The notes beneath the pieces were generated by a model. That model saw nothing but the letters and a program-made list of their open reading frames with translations. It was not told where the DNA came from and did not search any database. A stretch of 64,000 nt of DNA from Danxiaibacter sp048498555. Lineage in GTDB: Bacteria > Bacteroidota > Bacteroidia > Chitinophagales > Chitinophagaceae. The position numbers and the translations under genes were made by a program. Each line of letters opens with the position of its first letter. Within the stretch, counting starts at the first letter, position 1. The DNA is taken from the NCBI GenBank assembly GCA_048498555.1, contig JBEHXT010000027.1, positions 1 to 64,000 on the forward strand, given 5' to 3'. This document shows positions 27,938 through 36,850 of this stretch, piece by piece.

Positions 27938-28063
27938 GTGTTAAGTTATGAGTAGTACGTTATACGTTTACCTGAGCGGAGATTTGTTTTAAGAAGTACG
28001 TTGTACGTTTTCCCCTAAGAAAATTAATACAAGGGCTAAAACGTACAACGTATAACGTACCAC
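27938..28063. repeat. Opposed word repeat (ACGTTATACGTTGTACG) between convergent genes
   Basis: The left arm AAGTTATGAGTAGTACGTTATACG plus a second partial copy (AAGTACGTTGTACGTTTT) faces the right arm AAAACGTACAACGTATAACGTACCACTTACAACTT, whose reverse complement matches the left arm closely. These are the only structures between the convergent TonB receptor and DUF4954 genes; no GC-rich terminator is seen. Confidence 0.85.
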
Positions 28064-30271
28064 TTACAACTTCAGTTTTTCCACAAGTCCAACAAACTCC
28101 TCCAACTCTTTTTGCTGCTGGTTGATGAAACTGTTGTCATCAAGCTTTCCCAGCACCTTATCCATTTCTTCCTGGCTATCATAGATCATCTTGCGGAAAG
28201 GATTGGAATAATCTTTTGAGCGGGATGTTTTAATATTTTCTGTGATCCATTTTTTTGTCACGACTGTTTTATCCAACAATTCATTAAACACTTCCTTGGT
28301 GATTGCTTTTATTTGAACTCCACTAACTTCCTGTAGACAAGCAAGCGCATGCATCAGTTTAAGATGAGCATACTCCTCTCCCAGCCTACCATACGCATCA
28401 TGCAAATCATTCCAGGAATTGATAGAACCCTCTCTTATCTGTTTTCTTAACAAATCAACATCGCCAGCGGGAATTAATTGCCCTCCTACATTCAACCAAC
28501 TATTTCTTTCCTTTAATTCAGGAAGTGTTTTCGCGAACTGTCCGACATCATTTATATCATCTTTCTGCATGGCCGCAATAAGTTGATTCATGCCGTAATA
28601 TTCAATCATTTGACGGAAGATATTATACGACTGCTGGATCTTAATGATAACCGTCTTGCGTTTATTATTCTCAAACCTTTCAGCCGTGACTTCAAGTTCA
28701 TTCACAATCGGCTTTTGCTTCGACAACAACTCATACCCCTGATCCCTGCAATCTGCATCATCAACATTAAGCGTCGGATTTTCCGTCCTGAAAAATGCCC
28801 TGCCTGTTTCTGTTTCAAAAATCTGCAATGCATTGAACATTTCATTTACACTGTCCGGCGCCAGAAAATCATATTCAATTTTCTGGATGCGTTCAACACG
28901 CTTATCGCGGTCAACATACTTCCACGCGTTGCGCGCCATCGCATACATATTGTACATAAACCAATACGCAGGCATAACAACCAGCCGGTTGTTTGTGAGG
29001 TCATTGCTAACAAGGGAAAAAGGAATCGGAATATCCAGTTCGTATGAATAATCCCCTTTGGCTAAAATAGTAAAACAAGCAAATCTTGAGTTGTGTTTCA
29101 GGCTCACACACAATCCCGGCCAGAAGCCGCGCCCGGTAATAATTTCGCCATCCGGGCTTCTTGAATTGTGGTTTGACCCAATTGTTGCACCTGCGGGAAT
29201 ATTACTTTGCCCCATGACCACTGCAGCACATAAAAATGAATTATTGTGATGTTGTTCATGTGCGGGAAATATCAATGAATTCAATACTTCACAACATGAA
29301 ATAGTAGCATTGTTGCCAAGGTATGAATTGATCAACCTGGCACCATATTTCAATTGCGAATGGGAAGCCATCACAAAACGCACAGCCTTAACACCATAAA
29401 AGATCCTGCAGCCAAAGCCAACGATACCATTCACTAATTCACAACCCTCGCCAATCTGGGAACGCCCTTCTGGGCCTGAGTTTATAGTGATATTCTTCAA
29501 CTTGTTTGCGCCTTTGATATAGGCATCACTGCCTATCCAAACGTCTTTTACAATATGTGTATTTTTAATAATCGTGCGGTCGCCAATTTTACCATAGTAG
29601 CCACGTTGTATATCAAATTCGTGCTCGGTAAATGCAATAAACTTTTTCAGCATTACGTCATCTTCTCTGTACTTACTCCAGAGCCATGCGTCACCAGGCA
29701 CCATACTATTAAATGGAATAACGCTTCTACCCCCATTCTCATTACAGATCTCCAACCAGATGCGAATGCTCTCATCTTCCCCATGTTTTACTATTCCATT
29801 GCCAAACTTCGCGTGATTGGTTGTTGACAGTTCATTCACCTTTACGATCATTACTTCATTACCGATGATATAATGCGACAAATAATTTACATTATCAATT
29901 ACAACATTGTCACCAAAATCGCAACTGATGATTGTCGAATTATACAAGCCAACCGGCATAATCAAATCGCTGTATTCGAGGCAATATGGCTCCAGCTTAC
30001 CAATGCGCACTAACCCGTAAAATTTGCAGTTCTTTACAAGCTCAGGATTAAATGCATCGCTCACTAAAATCATGTTCCAGTCAGCGCTGGTATTGCCATT
30101 CCTAACCAACACTTCTATTTCATATGCTGTTAAACGACGATAATCAATACCGCTTCTGTTTTGTATGTTCCGCAAATGGTATTCATCCTTTCCTTCCGGC
30201 AAAAGTTGCGCTGGAATAAAGCCATTGCCTAACGATGAAAATGGTACTTTTTTTATCAGATTCTGGGACAT
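28064..30271 (-). CDS. DUF4954 family protein (left-handed beta-helix type)
   Basis: About 735 residues, cytoplasmic, no signal peptide. The central part (about 70-400) has hexapeptide-like turns typical of left-handed beta-helix acyltransferases and nucleotidyltransferases (VVIDNVNYLSHYIIGNEV, IGDRTIIKNTHIVKDVWIG, IGEGCELVNGIVGFGCRI, LGNNATISCCEVLNSLIF). The C-terminal third is helical. I recognise it as DUF4954, a Bacteroidota family of unproven function. It lies directly downstream of glmS on the same strand, which suggests sugar-nucleotide or amino-sugar work, but this is inference. An in-frame ATG at 30349 would start inside repeat words and is rejected; MSQNLIKKVPF at 30271 is chosen. 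Confidence 0.7.
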   Translation of the reverse strand: MSQNLIKKVPFSSLGNGFIPAQLLPEGKDEYHLRNIQNRSGIDYRRLTAYEIEVLVRNGNTSADWNMILVSDAFNPELVKNCKFYGLVRIGKLEPYCLEYSDLIMPVGLYNSTIISCDFGDNVVIDNVNYLSHYIIGNEVMIVKVNELSTTNHAKFGNGIVKHGEDESIRIWLEICNENGGRSVIPFNSMVPGDAWLWSKYREDDVMLKKFIAFTEHEFDIQRGYYGKIGDRTIIKNTHIVKDVWIGSDAYIKGANKLKNITINSGPEGRSQIGEGCELVNGIVGFGCRIFYGVKAVRFVMASHSQLKYGARLINSYLGNNATISCCEVLNSLIFPAHEQHHNNSFLCAAVVMGQSNIPAGATIGSNHNSRSPDGEIITGRGFWPGLCVSLKHNSRFACFTILAKGDYSYELDIPIPFSLVSNDLTNNRLVVMPAYWFMYNMYAMARNAWKYVDRDKRVERIQKIEYDFLAPDSVNEMFNALQIFETETGRAFFRTENPTLNVDDADCRDQGYELLSKQKPIVNELEVTAERFENNKRKTVIIKIQQSYNIFRQMIEYYGMNQLIAAMQKDDINDVGQFAKTLPELKERNSWLNVGGQLIPAGDVDLLRKQIREGSINSWNDLHDAYGRLGEEYAHLKLMHALACLQEVSGVQIKAITKEVFNELLDKTVVTKKWITENIKTSRSKDYSNPFRKMIYDSQEEMDKVLGKLDDNSFINQQQKELEEFVGLVEKLKL

Positions 30272-30284
30272 AGTAATGAATTCG

Positions 30285-30488
30285 TGATTTGTAATGAATG
30301 AGGAAATAGTCAATAGTGAATGATGAATAGTAAAATGTGCGAGCAGCACTATTTAAAATAGTCTTGCACAGTTATAAAAGCAAAGCCTCATGAACATTGA
30401 ACGTGTGCGTATCAGTTTCACTCTCCCACCTTTCACTATTCACCATTCACTTTTCACCTGCTTCACTATTCACTATTTACGATTCACT
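30285..30488. repeat. Word-type repeat (TTCACTATTCACCATTCAC) between glmS and DUF4954 genes
   Basis: The left part (30285-30345) repeats GTGATTTGTAATGAATGAGG / AGTCAATAGTGAATGATGAATAG. The right part (30418-30488) repeats CACTATTCACCATTCACTTTTCACC / TTCACTATTCACTATTTACG. The arms are reverse complements in style. The repeats translate by chance as an open extension of the downstream gene, a trap for start prediction. Confidence 0.8.
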
Positions 30489-32324
30489 CTACTCGACCGT
30501 AACGCTTTTTGCCAGATTCCTTGGCTTATCTACATCGTAGCCCTTTGCAACACCAATATGGTAAGCCAATAATTGTAGAGGAATCACGCTTAACATAGGA
30601 GCAACAATTTCATTTGCCGGCGGCAGAATAATTACATCATCTGCAATAGTTGGCGTAGTTGCATCCCCTTCAGTTATTATAGCAATTACTTTGCCCTTTC
30701 TTGCTTTTATCTCCTGCATATTGCTAACCACTTTCTCGTGGTAAACATCTTTTGTTGCTACAAAAACAACGGGCAAATGTTCATCGACCAAAGCGATAGG
30801 CCCATGCTTCATTTCAGCGGCAGGATATCCTTCCGCATGTATGTAAGAAATTTCTTTTAATTTAAGCGCACCTTCCAACGCTATCGGGAAGTTGTAGCCC
30901 CGGCCGAGGTAAAGAAAATCACTCGCATCTTTGTATTTTTCAGCTAATAGCCTGATACTGTCATCCAGCTTTAAAACTTCAGCTACTTTATCCGGAACCT
31001 CTGCCAATTCTTTACACAGTATTGAATATTTTTCAATGGATATCGTCCCTTGTTTATGCGCAATTTTTAAAGCAACCATGGTGAGAACCGCCAGCTGCGC
31101 CGTAAACGCTTTGGTACTGGCAACACCAATCTCCGGGCCGGCATGCGTATAAGCACCTGCATGTGACAGGCGTGAAATAGACGAGCCCACTGCATTAACA
31201 ACACCAAGAATGATTGCACCGTTTTCTTTGGCCTTTTCTATCGCAACTAACGTATCTGCTGTTTCCCCGCTCTGAGAAATAGCAATAATCACATCGCCCT
31301 GGCGCACGACAGGATTACGATACCTGAATTCAGATGCATATTCTACTTCCACTGGAATACGGCAAAGCTCCTCAAAAATATATTCCGCTACCAGGCCGGC
31401 ATGCCAGCTGGTGCCACAGGCAACGATCATTATCCGGTTGGCGTTCATTATCTGTTCAGCATACTTTTCTATGCCACTCATAGTAATTAACCCCTTATCA
31501 GCGTCAAGCCTGCCTCGCAGGCAATCATAAATAGTCTGCGGTTGTTCAAAGATTTCTTTCAGCATGAAGTGGTCATAGCCGCCTTTTTCAATTGCAGCGA
31601 GCTCCATGTCAAGCTTTGTTATAAAAGGCGTTTGCTTTTCATTGCCTAGGTTTTTAAGGATAAGTTCATCAGGCCTTACGATAGCAATTTCATAGTCGTT
31701 TACATACACTACTTCCTTGGTGTATTCTATAATAGGTGATGCGTCGGAAGCAAGAAAATGTTCGCCCTTGCCTATGCCAATTACAAGTGGGCTGCCCTTG
31801 CGCGCGGCAATGATTGTTTCAGGGTCATCTTTATGTATCAGCAAAATACAGTAAGCACCTACTATACGTTTTAATGCAATCCGCACCGCTTCTTCCAGTG
31901 AGCATTCATTATGCTGTTTGATGTCATCGATAAAATTGAGCAGCACCTCCGTATCGGTATCACTTCTAAAGGAATAACCTTTCGCAACAAGTTCTCTTTT
32001 TATCTGCGCGTAATTTTCAATGATGCCATTATGGATCATCGCAATTTCCCCGCTTTGAGAAATGTGTGGGTGCGCATTTTTATCATTCGGCTCACCATGT
32101 GTGGCCCATCTCGTATGCCCAATAGCAATATTGCTATGTACATCTTTCCCCACAACCGCTTCTTCCAGCTCAGCCACTTTGCCTTTTTTCTTATACACTT
32201 TCAGGCCGCCGTTAAGCAATGCCACGCCTGCACTGTCATACCCTCTGTACTCTAGTCTTTTTAACCCTTTTAATACTATGGGATAAGCTTCTTTATGTCC
32301 AACGTATCCAACAATTCCACACAT
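30489..32324 (-). CDS. glmS: Glutamine--fructose-6-phosphate aminotransferase (isomerizing)
   Basis: A 611-residue enzyme making glucosamine-6-phosphate from fructose-6-phosphate and glutamine, the first step toward UDP-GlcNAc for peptidoglycan and LPS. The N-terminus MCGIVGYVG exposes the catalytic Cys (residue 2 before Met removal) of a class II amidotransferase domain (about 1-230). Two SIS domains follow (about 290-420 and 460-600; ISQSGETADTLVAIEKAK is a sugar-phosphate loop), ending KPRNLAKSVTVE as in canonical GlmS. There is no glmS ribozyme upstream; instead a CAAACGTTTG palindrome lies on the promoter. Confidence 0.98.
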   Translation of the reverse strand: MCGIVGYVGHKEAYPIVLKGLKRLEYRGYDSAGVALLNGGLKVYKKKGKVAELEEAVVGKDVHSNIAIGHTRWATHGEPNDKNAHPHISQSGEIAMIHNGIIENYAQIKRELVAKGYSFRSDTDTEVLLNFIDDIKQHNECSLEEAVRIALKRIVGAYCILLIHKDDPETIIAARKGSPLVIGIGKGEHFLASDASPIIEYTKEVVYVNDYEIAIVRPDELILKNLGNEKQTPFITKLDMELAAIEKGGYDHFMLKEIFEQPQTIYDCLRGRLDADKGLITMSGIEKYAEQIMNANRIMIVACGTSWHAGLVAEYIFEELCRIPVEVEYASEFRYRNPVVRQGDVIIAISQSGETADTLVAIEKAKENGAIILGVVNAVGSSISRLSHAGAYTHAGPEIGVASTKAFTAQLAVLTMVALKIAHKQGTISIEKYSILCKELAEVPDKVAEVLKLDDSIRLLAEKYKDASDFLYLGRGYNFPIALEGALKLKEISYIHAEGYPAAEMKHGPIALVDEHLPVVFVATKDVYHEKVVSNMQEIKARKGKVIAIITEGDATTPTIADDVIILPPANEIVAPMLSVIPLQLLAYHIGVAKGYDVDKPRNLAKSVTVE

Positions 32325-32366
32325 AAAAAATTCAGTTTTAACTTCTGGTGTAAAAAAATAAAGGTT

Positions 32367-32402
32367 GAAAGATAGCCATTTTAGAAAATATCAAACGTTT
32401 GC
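32367..32402 (-). promoter_or_regulatory. glmS promoter with ATCAAACGTTTGC palindrome
   Basis: On the minus strand, TTTG (plus 32392-32395), a 17-bp spacer and TATCTTTC (plus 32367-32374) fit a Bacteroidota promoter with one mismatch. The -33 element is half of the palindrome CAAACGTTTG (32392-32401). The 13-mer ATCAAACGTTTGC (32390-32402) is identical to 43130-43142, upstream of the GH123-like gene. Confidence 0.5.
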
Positions 32403-32683
32403 ATTAATTAAAATCGTTATAAATATACTTGCGGGTGAACTTTAAAACAGTTGCTCATTTGATATTTGTTTTTAGGAAGCATACTGCAATTCATTACTCA
32501 TCGTCCCTTGTGTTATTTTAATCCCGACAAATCGGGACTCACTTGTACTGAAGAATTTTATTCAGCAATAATCCGATGCATGCTATTTTATATCGAACAG
32601 GCTTAACTTTTGTTTTCAGTTTTCTGCGTGTGTAATTGCTTTGTTATTTTTGAAGACAACTTCATCTACTAAAGTTTAACATT
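32403..32683. other. Intergenic region between glmS and the GNAT gene
   Basis: Divergent spacer. Besides the glmS promoter it contains a small hairpin TCCCGA-CAAA-TCGGGA (32522-32537). No gene was found. The promoter of the acetyltransferase gene should lie here, but no clear consensus was identified. Confidence 0.5.
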
Positions 32684-33289
32684 ATGCCAGTATTAGACCG
32701 ATTTCCCGAGAATGTTGTATTGGAAAATGAGCGCGTATTATTGAGGCCGTTAAGTATGGATGACCATGCGCATTTATTGCCGTTTGCATTAAACGAACCA
32801 AATATCTGGAAGTTCTCCCTGGTAAGTGCGGCAGGAGTTGAAGGGCTAAGAAATTATATGAAGCTGGCCGTTGATGCAAAAGCTGAAGGCAAAGAATACC
32901 CTTTTATTGTGTATGACAAATACCAGGAAAAATACGCAGGCACCACTCGCTTTTACGATATTAATCTTCCGTTTCAAACATTGCAGTTAGGCTATACGTG
33001 GTACGGAAAAGATTTTCAGGGAACGGGCTTAAACAGACATTGTAAATACCTTTTATTGAAGTACGCATTTGAAACATTGCAGATGGAACGTGTTGAATTT
33101 CGCGCAGATGTTTTAAACAGCCGAAGCGTGGCCGCTATGAAACGTATAGGATGTAGCGTTGATGGCATTTTAAGAAGCAATATGCCCAATCGTGATGGAG
33201 GCCGCCGCGATTCAATTGTACTAAGTATTCTAAAGAACGAATGGGACTCGAGGATAAAAGAGCATTTGAAAGAGTTGCTGGAATGGTGA
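32684..33289 (+). CDS. GNAT family N-acetyltransferase (RimJ/RimL-like)
   Basis: A 201-residue acetyl-CoA-dependent acetyltransferase of the RimJ/RimL/Acetyltransf_3 group. N-terminal LENERVLLRPLSMDDHAHL is typical. The acetyl-CoA loop is in YGKDFQGTGLNRHCKYLLLK (about 108-127). The later VEFRADVLNSRSVAAMKRIG segment is the conserved region of this branch, followed by IVLSILKNEW. The substrate (a protein N-terminus or a small molecule) cannot be told. It is monocistronic; the 3' side meets the convergent mgtE gene across a word-repeat region. Confidence 0.88.
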   Translation: MPVLDRFPENVVLENERVLLRPLSMDDHAHLLPFALNEPNIWKFSLVSAAGVEGLRNYMKLAVDAKAEGKEYPFIVYDKYQEKYAGTTRFYDINLPFQTLQLGYTWYGKDFQGTGLNRHCKYLLLKYAFETLQMERVEFRADVLNSRSVAAMKRIGCSVDGILRSNMPNRDGGRRDSIVLSILKNEWDSRIKEHLKELLEW

Positions 33290-33514
33290 GGAGCTAATAG
33301 CTATTAGCTGTCAGCTATCAGCTTGAATTGGCTTGCTAGAAAGTTGCGTTCCCCTATTGACGAAAAATGCCATTTATTATATTAAGCATTTCGGTTTTAT
33401 ATATAGTTGCGAAGAGTTCGTTCAGATCAAGGCTTCCTCGCACGTCTGTAAATCATTTATTAGACGAATAACTATCAGGATAGTTGAAACCAGCTAATAG
33501 CTGATTGCCGATAG
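33288..33514. repeat. Word-type repeat (AGCTATCAGCT) between convergent genes
   Basis: GAGCTAATAGCTATTAGCTG and TCAGCTATCAGCTTG (33290-33326) are diverged copies of the heptamer word of bases 1-98. A second block, CCAGCTAATAGCTGATTGCCG and ATAGCTATAACAGC (33489-33520), abuts and overlaps the 3' end of mgtE. About 160 bp of unrelated sequence lies between the blocks. No intrinsic terminator is seen. Confidence 0.75.
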
Positions 33515-34921
33515 CTATAACAGCAGTCCCTGCAAAAACATATACGCCACACTGAAATAAATTACAAGGCCGGTAACGTCTACAAGCGTTGCAACAAATG
33601 GTGCGGACGATACGGCAGGGTCAGCGCCAAGCCTTTTTAAGATGATTGGCAGCATTGATCCGGATAACGTTCCCCATAACACAACACCAATAAGTGAAAG
33701 GCCTACAGTAAAGCCGATCAGCATCCAGTGCGGGCCATAAAGGTCCTGTATTACACCATGATTCATTAACAGGTGCCACACACAAATACGCAGGAAGCCG
33801 ATTAATCCCAAGATGCTTCCCAGCATTAACCCGCTGAAAATTTCGCGCCGCATTACGCGCCACCAGTCTGCAATGGCAATCTCTCCAACAGCCATCGCCT
33901 GTATAATAAGCGTGGAAGCTTGCGAGCCACTGTTCCCTCCGCTTGACATAATCAACGGAACAAAAATTGACAGCACTACAGCCTTCTCTATTTCGTCAGC
34001 GAAATAGGCCATTGCAGTAGCCGTTAACATCTCACTTAAAAAGAGTACAATCAACCATCCTACTCTCTTTTTTATCAGCTTAAAAAAGGATATTTCAAGG
34101 TAAGGCTCATCCAATGCTTCGGTACCACCTATCTTCTGAATATCTTCACTATATTCCTCATTGGCAACCCAAAGCATGTCATCAATGGTTACAATGCCAA
34201 GCAGGATATTATTATTGTCTGTAACAGGAAGCGCCACACGATTGTTCATCTTAAATACCTGTTGCGCATGCTCCTGGTCGTCATCAACATTCAACGCAAT
34301 TACGCGGCCATCAATCAGTTCATCAACACGCTTATCAGGTGCAGCTAGAATTACGTCCCTGATCCGGATATCGTCTATTAGTTCGCCTACCTCATTAATA
34401 ATGTAGATAACATCAACGGTTTCGCTGTTTTTTGCAAACTTCCGAATGGTCGAAAACACTTCTTCTACCGTGTTATGCGCATAAACGTATACATAGTCCG
34501 GCGTCATAAGGCGGCCCACACTATCGTCCGGGTATCCGAGAAGAGACAATGTTATCTTACGTTCGTCGGGATCCAAAAGTTTTATGAGGTCACGAATTGC
34601 CTCTTTAGGCAACTCTTCCAGGAAGTCGGTCCTGTCATCCGCAGGAAGTTCGTTCAGCAATTCGGCTGTTTTAAAAGAAGGAAGCTCGCGGACAATGCGT
34701 TTCTGCGCAGTCAGGTCGAGGATCTTAAACACGCTAACGGCCCTGTGAATGGCCATGTTGGCAATTATCTGCGCTTCAAAATCAGGGTATTCGTTCAACA
34801 ATTCCGCGACATCGCTAATATTCTGGTGATTTAAAAAGTCACGCATTTCCAGCTTATCGTTTTTAGCCATAAGCTGTTCAAACTGTTCTGCCAGGGATAA
34901 TTGCTCAAACTCGTAACTCAT
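33515..34921 (-). CDS. mgtE: Magnesium transporter MgtE
   Basis: A 468-residue Mg2+ channel. N-terminal MgtE helical domain (about 15-130, with LLNELPADDRTDFLEELP), two CBS domains (about 140-255; VTDNNNILLGIVTIDDML) that sense Mg2+, and a C-terminal membrane domain of five helices (about 285-468; MSSGGNSGSQASTLIIQAMA is the signature). Length is canonical. It is minus-strand and monocistronic; no Mg2+-responsive leader is visible. Confidence 0.95.
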   Translation of the reverse strand: MSYEFEQLSLAEQFEQLMAKNDKLEMRDFLNHQNISDVAELLNEYPDFEAQIIANMAIHRAVSVFKILDLTAQKRIVRELPSFKTAELLNELPADDRTDFLEELPKEAIRDLIKLLDPDERKITLSLLGYPDDSVGRLMTPDYVYVYAHNTVEEVFSTIRKFAKNSETVDVIYIINEVGELIDDIRIRDVILAAPDKRVDELIDGRVIALNVDDDQEHAQQVFKMNNRVALPVTDNNNILLGIVTIDDMLWVANEEYSEDIQKIGGTEALDEPYLEISFFKLIKKRVGWLIVLFLSEMLTATAMAYFADEIEKAVVLSIFVPLIMSSGGNSGSQASTLIIQAMAVGEIAIADWWRVMRREIFSGLMLGSILGLIGFLRICVWHLLMNHGVIQDLYGPHWMLIGFTVGLSLIGVVLWGTLSGSMLPIILKRLGADPAVSSAPFVATLVDVTGLVIYFSVAYMFLQGLLL

Positions 34922-34934
34922 GCGTGCAAATTAA

Positions 34935-35122
34935 TGATAGAAATCGGGGATTTGAAATTTGTGATATGAAATTGCTTATATCGTATGCACTTTCATCAAC
35001 CATCTCAAATTCGAGATTTCAAATCTCAAATTCTTATTTTCAACTTGCTTTACTTATTTTGCCGACTTATATTTTTAAACGACAAAGCACAATTCAAATC
35101 TCAAATTTCAAATCTTACATTC
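34935..35122. repeat. Word-type repeat (TTTGAAATTTGAGAT)
   Basis: GGGGATTTGAAATTTGTGATATG (34946-34968), CTCAAATTCGAGATTTCAAATC (35005 region) and TTCAAATCTCAAATTTCAAATC (35091-35114) are opposed copies of one word in the divergent spacer between mgtE and the SET gene. The right block ends 13 bp before the SET start codon. Confidence 0.7.
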
Positions 35123-35126
35123 AATA

Positions 35127-35516
35127 ATGATCCTACCAAGCTTAGTTATAGCCCCAAGCCCCAAAGGTGGCAAAGGTGGCCGTGGCGTTTTTGCAACTGA
35201 AAATATACAAGCAGGCACTATTTTAGAAATTTCACCTGTAATTGTACTAACTGCTGCTGAACGCAAAGCGATTGAAGAAACCAAATTGTTCCACTATATA
35301 TTTGAATGGGGTAAAACCCGTAAGCAGGGAGGTGTGGCCCTGGGCTATGTATCCATGTACAATCATGACTATTCCGCCAACTGCGAGTACGAAATGGATT
35401 TTGAGGCAAGCACAATTTCTGTAACAGCCATAAAACCCATAAAAAAAGGTGAAGAGATATGCATTAATTACAATGCGGATCCGGAAGATAAAACGTTGGT
35501 GTGGTTCCATAAATAG
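35127..35516 (+). CDS. SET domain protein
   Basis: A compact 129-residue protein that is essentially one SET domain, the fold of protein-lysine methyltransferases. GGRGVFATENIQAG (about 17-30) is the SAM-binding opening, MYNHDYSANCEYEMD (about 78-92) corresponds to the NHxxxPN motif with YSAN in place of S-PN, and GEEICINYNAD (about 110-120) is the ELTYDY-like end. No pre-SET or post-SET cysteine clusters are present. Bacterial members may methylate ribosomal or other proteins; the target here is unknown. Confidence 0.82.
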   Translation: MILPSLVIAPSPKGGKGGRGVFATENIQAGTILEISPVIVLTAAERKAIEETKLFHYIFEWGKTRKQGGVALGYVSMYNHDYSANCEYEMDFEASTISVTAIKPIKKGEEICINYNADPEDKTLVWFHK

Positions 35517-35630
35517 CCGTCAGCTATTAGCTATCAGCTTTGAGCTATCAGCGATAAAAAGAAGGCGTGAAGCATAAGGTATAAGGCGTGAATTTCGAAT
35601 ATCGTACATCGTACACCTAACATCTTACAT
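35512..35630. repeat. Word-type repeats after the SET gene
   Basis: CCGTCAGCTATTAGCTATCAGC then TTTGAGCTATCAGCG (35516-35553), AGCATAAGGTATAAGGCG (35571-35588) and TATCGTACATCGTACACC then TAACATCTTACAT (35600-35630). Three different words known from other spacers follow one another in one place. Confidence 0.7.
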
Positions 35631-35663
35631 AAAAAAGGGCAGCTTTTTAAATAAAAGCCGCCC
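35631..35663 (-). terminator. Intrinsic terminator after tetR
   Basis: GGGC-A-GCTTTT / AAAAGC-C-GCCC with a 5-nt loop (35637-35663). On the minus strand six U residues follow (35631-35636), 40 bp beyond the TetR stop codon. Confidence 0.8.
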
Positions 35664-35702
35664 GGTTTCACCCTAACCAACTGTAAAAAAGTTATAATAA
35701 GT

Positions 35703-36320
35703 TTATTTGAGTATGTGGGAACGCATAAGCGATTTTATGTGATCAGATACACGCTTTATGAACTTCTCATCTTCGTAAGGCACATAATCTTCAGGTTTGC
35801 TCATCATTTTGTTACAAAACTTCTTCGATAATAATACCTGGTTTATAGTACCAACAAGTGAGGCAATAGTTAGTTCAGTATCCACCTTTTTAAATACGCC
35901 TTTTTTTATGCCATCTTCCAGAACGCCTTTAATAATGTTGCTGTTGGGGAACAGTTTCGTAACAATTACATTCTGCAGTTCCTCACGTTGATTCAACATC
36001 AGTTCATGATGAATAACCCGGTGAAAATACCTGTTGCAAAAAAGCCTTCGTACATAATTGTCCACCATCTTTTCAATCTTGCCAATCTCATCCAGTTCCT
36101 TGTCGTGTGCTATCTCCTCAAGTTCTTCACGGGTATTTACAGCCTTGCATTCAACTATATTTTCAAAAAGCTTTTCTTTCGAACCAAAATAATAATTGAT
36201 CATAGCAAGGTTCACACCAGCTTTTGAGGCCAGTTCTCTAACCGACGTACCTTCAAACCCCTTAACAGCAAAGAGCTCTACGGCAGCATTCATTATTTGA
36301 TCTTTCTTTTCTGCGTTCAT
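35703..36320 (-). CDS. TetR/AcrR family transcriptional regulator
   Basis: A 205-residue repressor of the TetR class. N-terminal HTH (about 6-55) with GFEGTSVRELASKAGVNLAMINYYFGSKEKLF, shown here by its core VRELASKAGVNLAMINYYFG. The helical ligand-binding domain is unclassified. Two palindromes lie on its own promoter, and one shares a 12-mer with the RND efflux promoter at 10.7 kb. Control of that pump plus autoregulation is therefore inferred. It is transcribed alone. Confidence 0.9.
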   Translation of the reverse strand: MNAEKKDQIMNAAVELFAVKGFEGTSVRELASKAGVNLAMINYYFGSKEKLFENIVECKAVNTREELEEIAHDKELDEIGKIEKMVDNYVRRLFCNRYFHRVIHHELMLNQREELQNVIVTKLFPNSNIIKGVLEDGIKKGVFKKVDTELTIASLVGTINQVLLSKKFCNKMMSKPEDYVPYEDEKFIKRVSDHIKSLMRSHILK

Positions 36321-36338
36321 TCAGTGACTATAACAATG

Positions 36339-36382
36339 CAAAGTTAAACAACTGTTTAATTCAAACAAACGTTTAATTGATT
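36339..36382 (-). promoter_or_regulatory. tetR promoter with two operator-like palindromes
   Basis: Minus-strand promoter: TTTG (plus 36366-36369), 19-bp spacer, TAACTTTG (plus 36339-36346), a perfect consensus. Dyad 1, TCAA-AC-AAACGTTT-AA-TTGA (36361-36380), covers the -33 box. Dyad 2, TTAAACA-AC-TGTTTAA (36344-36359), is a perfect 7-bp arm dyad covering the spacer and part of the -7 box. A TetR dimer bound at either would block transcription. Confidence 0.65.
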
Positions 36383-36490
36383 TTTTTGCATTTTTTTATT
36401 CTTGACAGGCTTTTCTTTCCGGCATCTAGTCGCGCTCTTTTATAAGGATGCTGGCCGTCAAAGGCATATTATTAAAATGGTGAGGGGCGT

Positions 36491-36850
36491 TTAATGCGTG
36501 CGCTGGTATAATGTAATAACGGCATAGCCGAGTAGGCAAAGCAGCAGCACAAGAACTACAGCAATTAGGGTCCATTGCATGTTTTTTATGCTCCGTTTTT
36601 CTTTTTTGGCTTTGCGCTCATTTAATTGCTGGTTAAGCTGGGTATTTAGCTGTTTAACGCAGGCTTCCATTGAGGCATTGGAATCAAATTGCTGCAACCC
36701 TTCCATGGCATCATTTACAAAATCGGATTCAACCATCAGCTTCTCTATTTCATGTAATTCTTCAGGAGATAAATTACCCTTCAAATAGTTCAGCATTTGT
36801 TCTTCAGTCACACTACTGAGATTGGTTAATATGTTATTAGTGTTTGACAT
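36491..36850 (-). CDS. Small single-pass membrane protein, putative anti-sigma factor
   Basis: A 119-residue protein with a cytoplasmic N-terminal part (TEEQMLNYLKGNLSPEELHE, then DFVNDAMEGLQQF), a Lys/Arg-rich and Gln-rich linker and one transmembrane helix at about 93-114. The YLKGNLSPEE...DAMEGL pattern is common at the N-terminus of Bacteroidota anti-sigma-like proteins. Its ATG overlaps the stop codon of the ECF sigma gene by one base (TAATG), which implies translational coupling and a paired role. No zinc-binding His-Cys motif and no periplasmic sensor domain are present. Confidence 0.7.
   Translation of the reverse strand: MSNTNNILTNLSSVTEEQMLNYLKGNLSPEELHEIEKLMVESDFVNDAMEGLQQFDSNASMEACVKQLNTQLNQQLNERKAKKEKRSIKNMQWTLIAVVLVLLLCLLGYAVITLYQRTH

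Noticed and set aside
28583..29047. Long plus-strand frames opposite the DUF4954 gene
   Set aside because: Antisense shadows; the minus strand has the continuous beta-helix motifs.
30272..30349. N-terminal extension of the DUF4954 protein
   Set aside because: The 26 extra residues are translated from the TTCACTATTCAC word repeat; the protein starts normally at MSQNLIKK.
32325..32402. glmS self-cleaving ribozyme in the glmS leader
   Set aside because: The leader is only about 40-75 nt and lacks the ribozyme core; that element is typical of Firmicutes.
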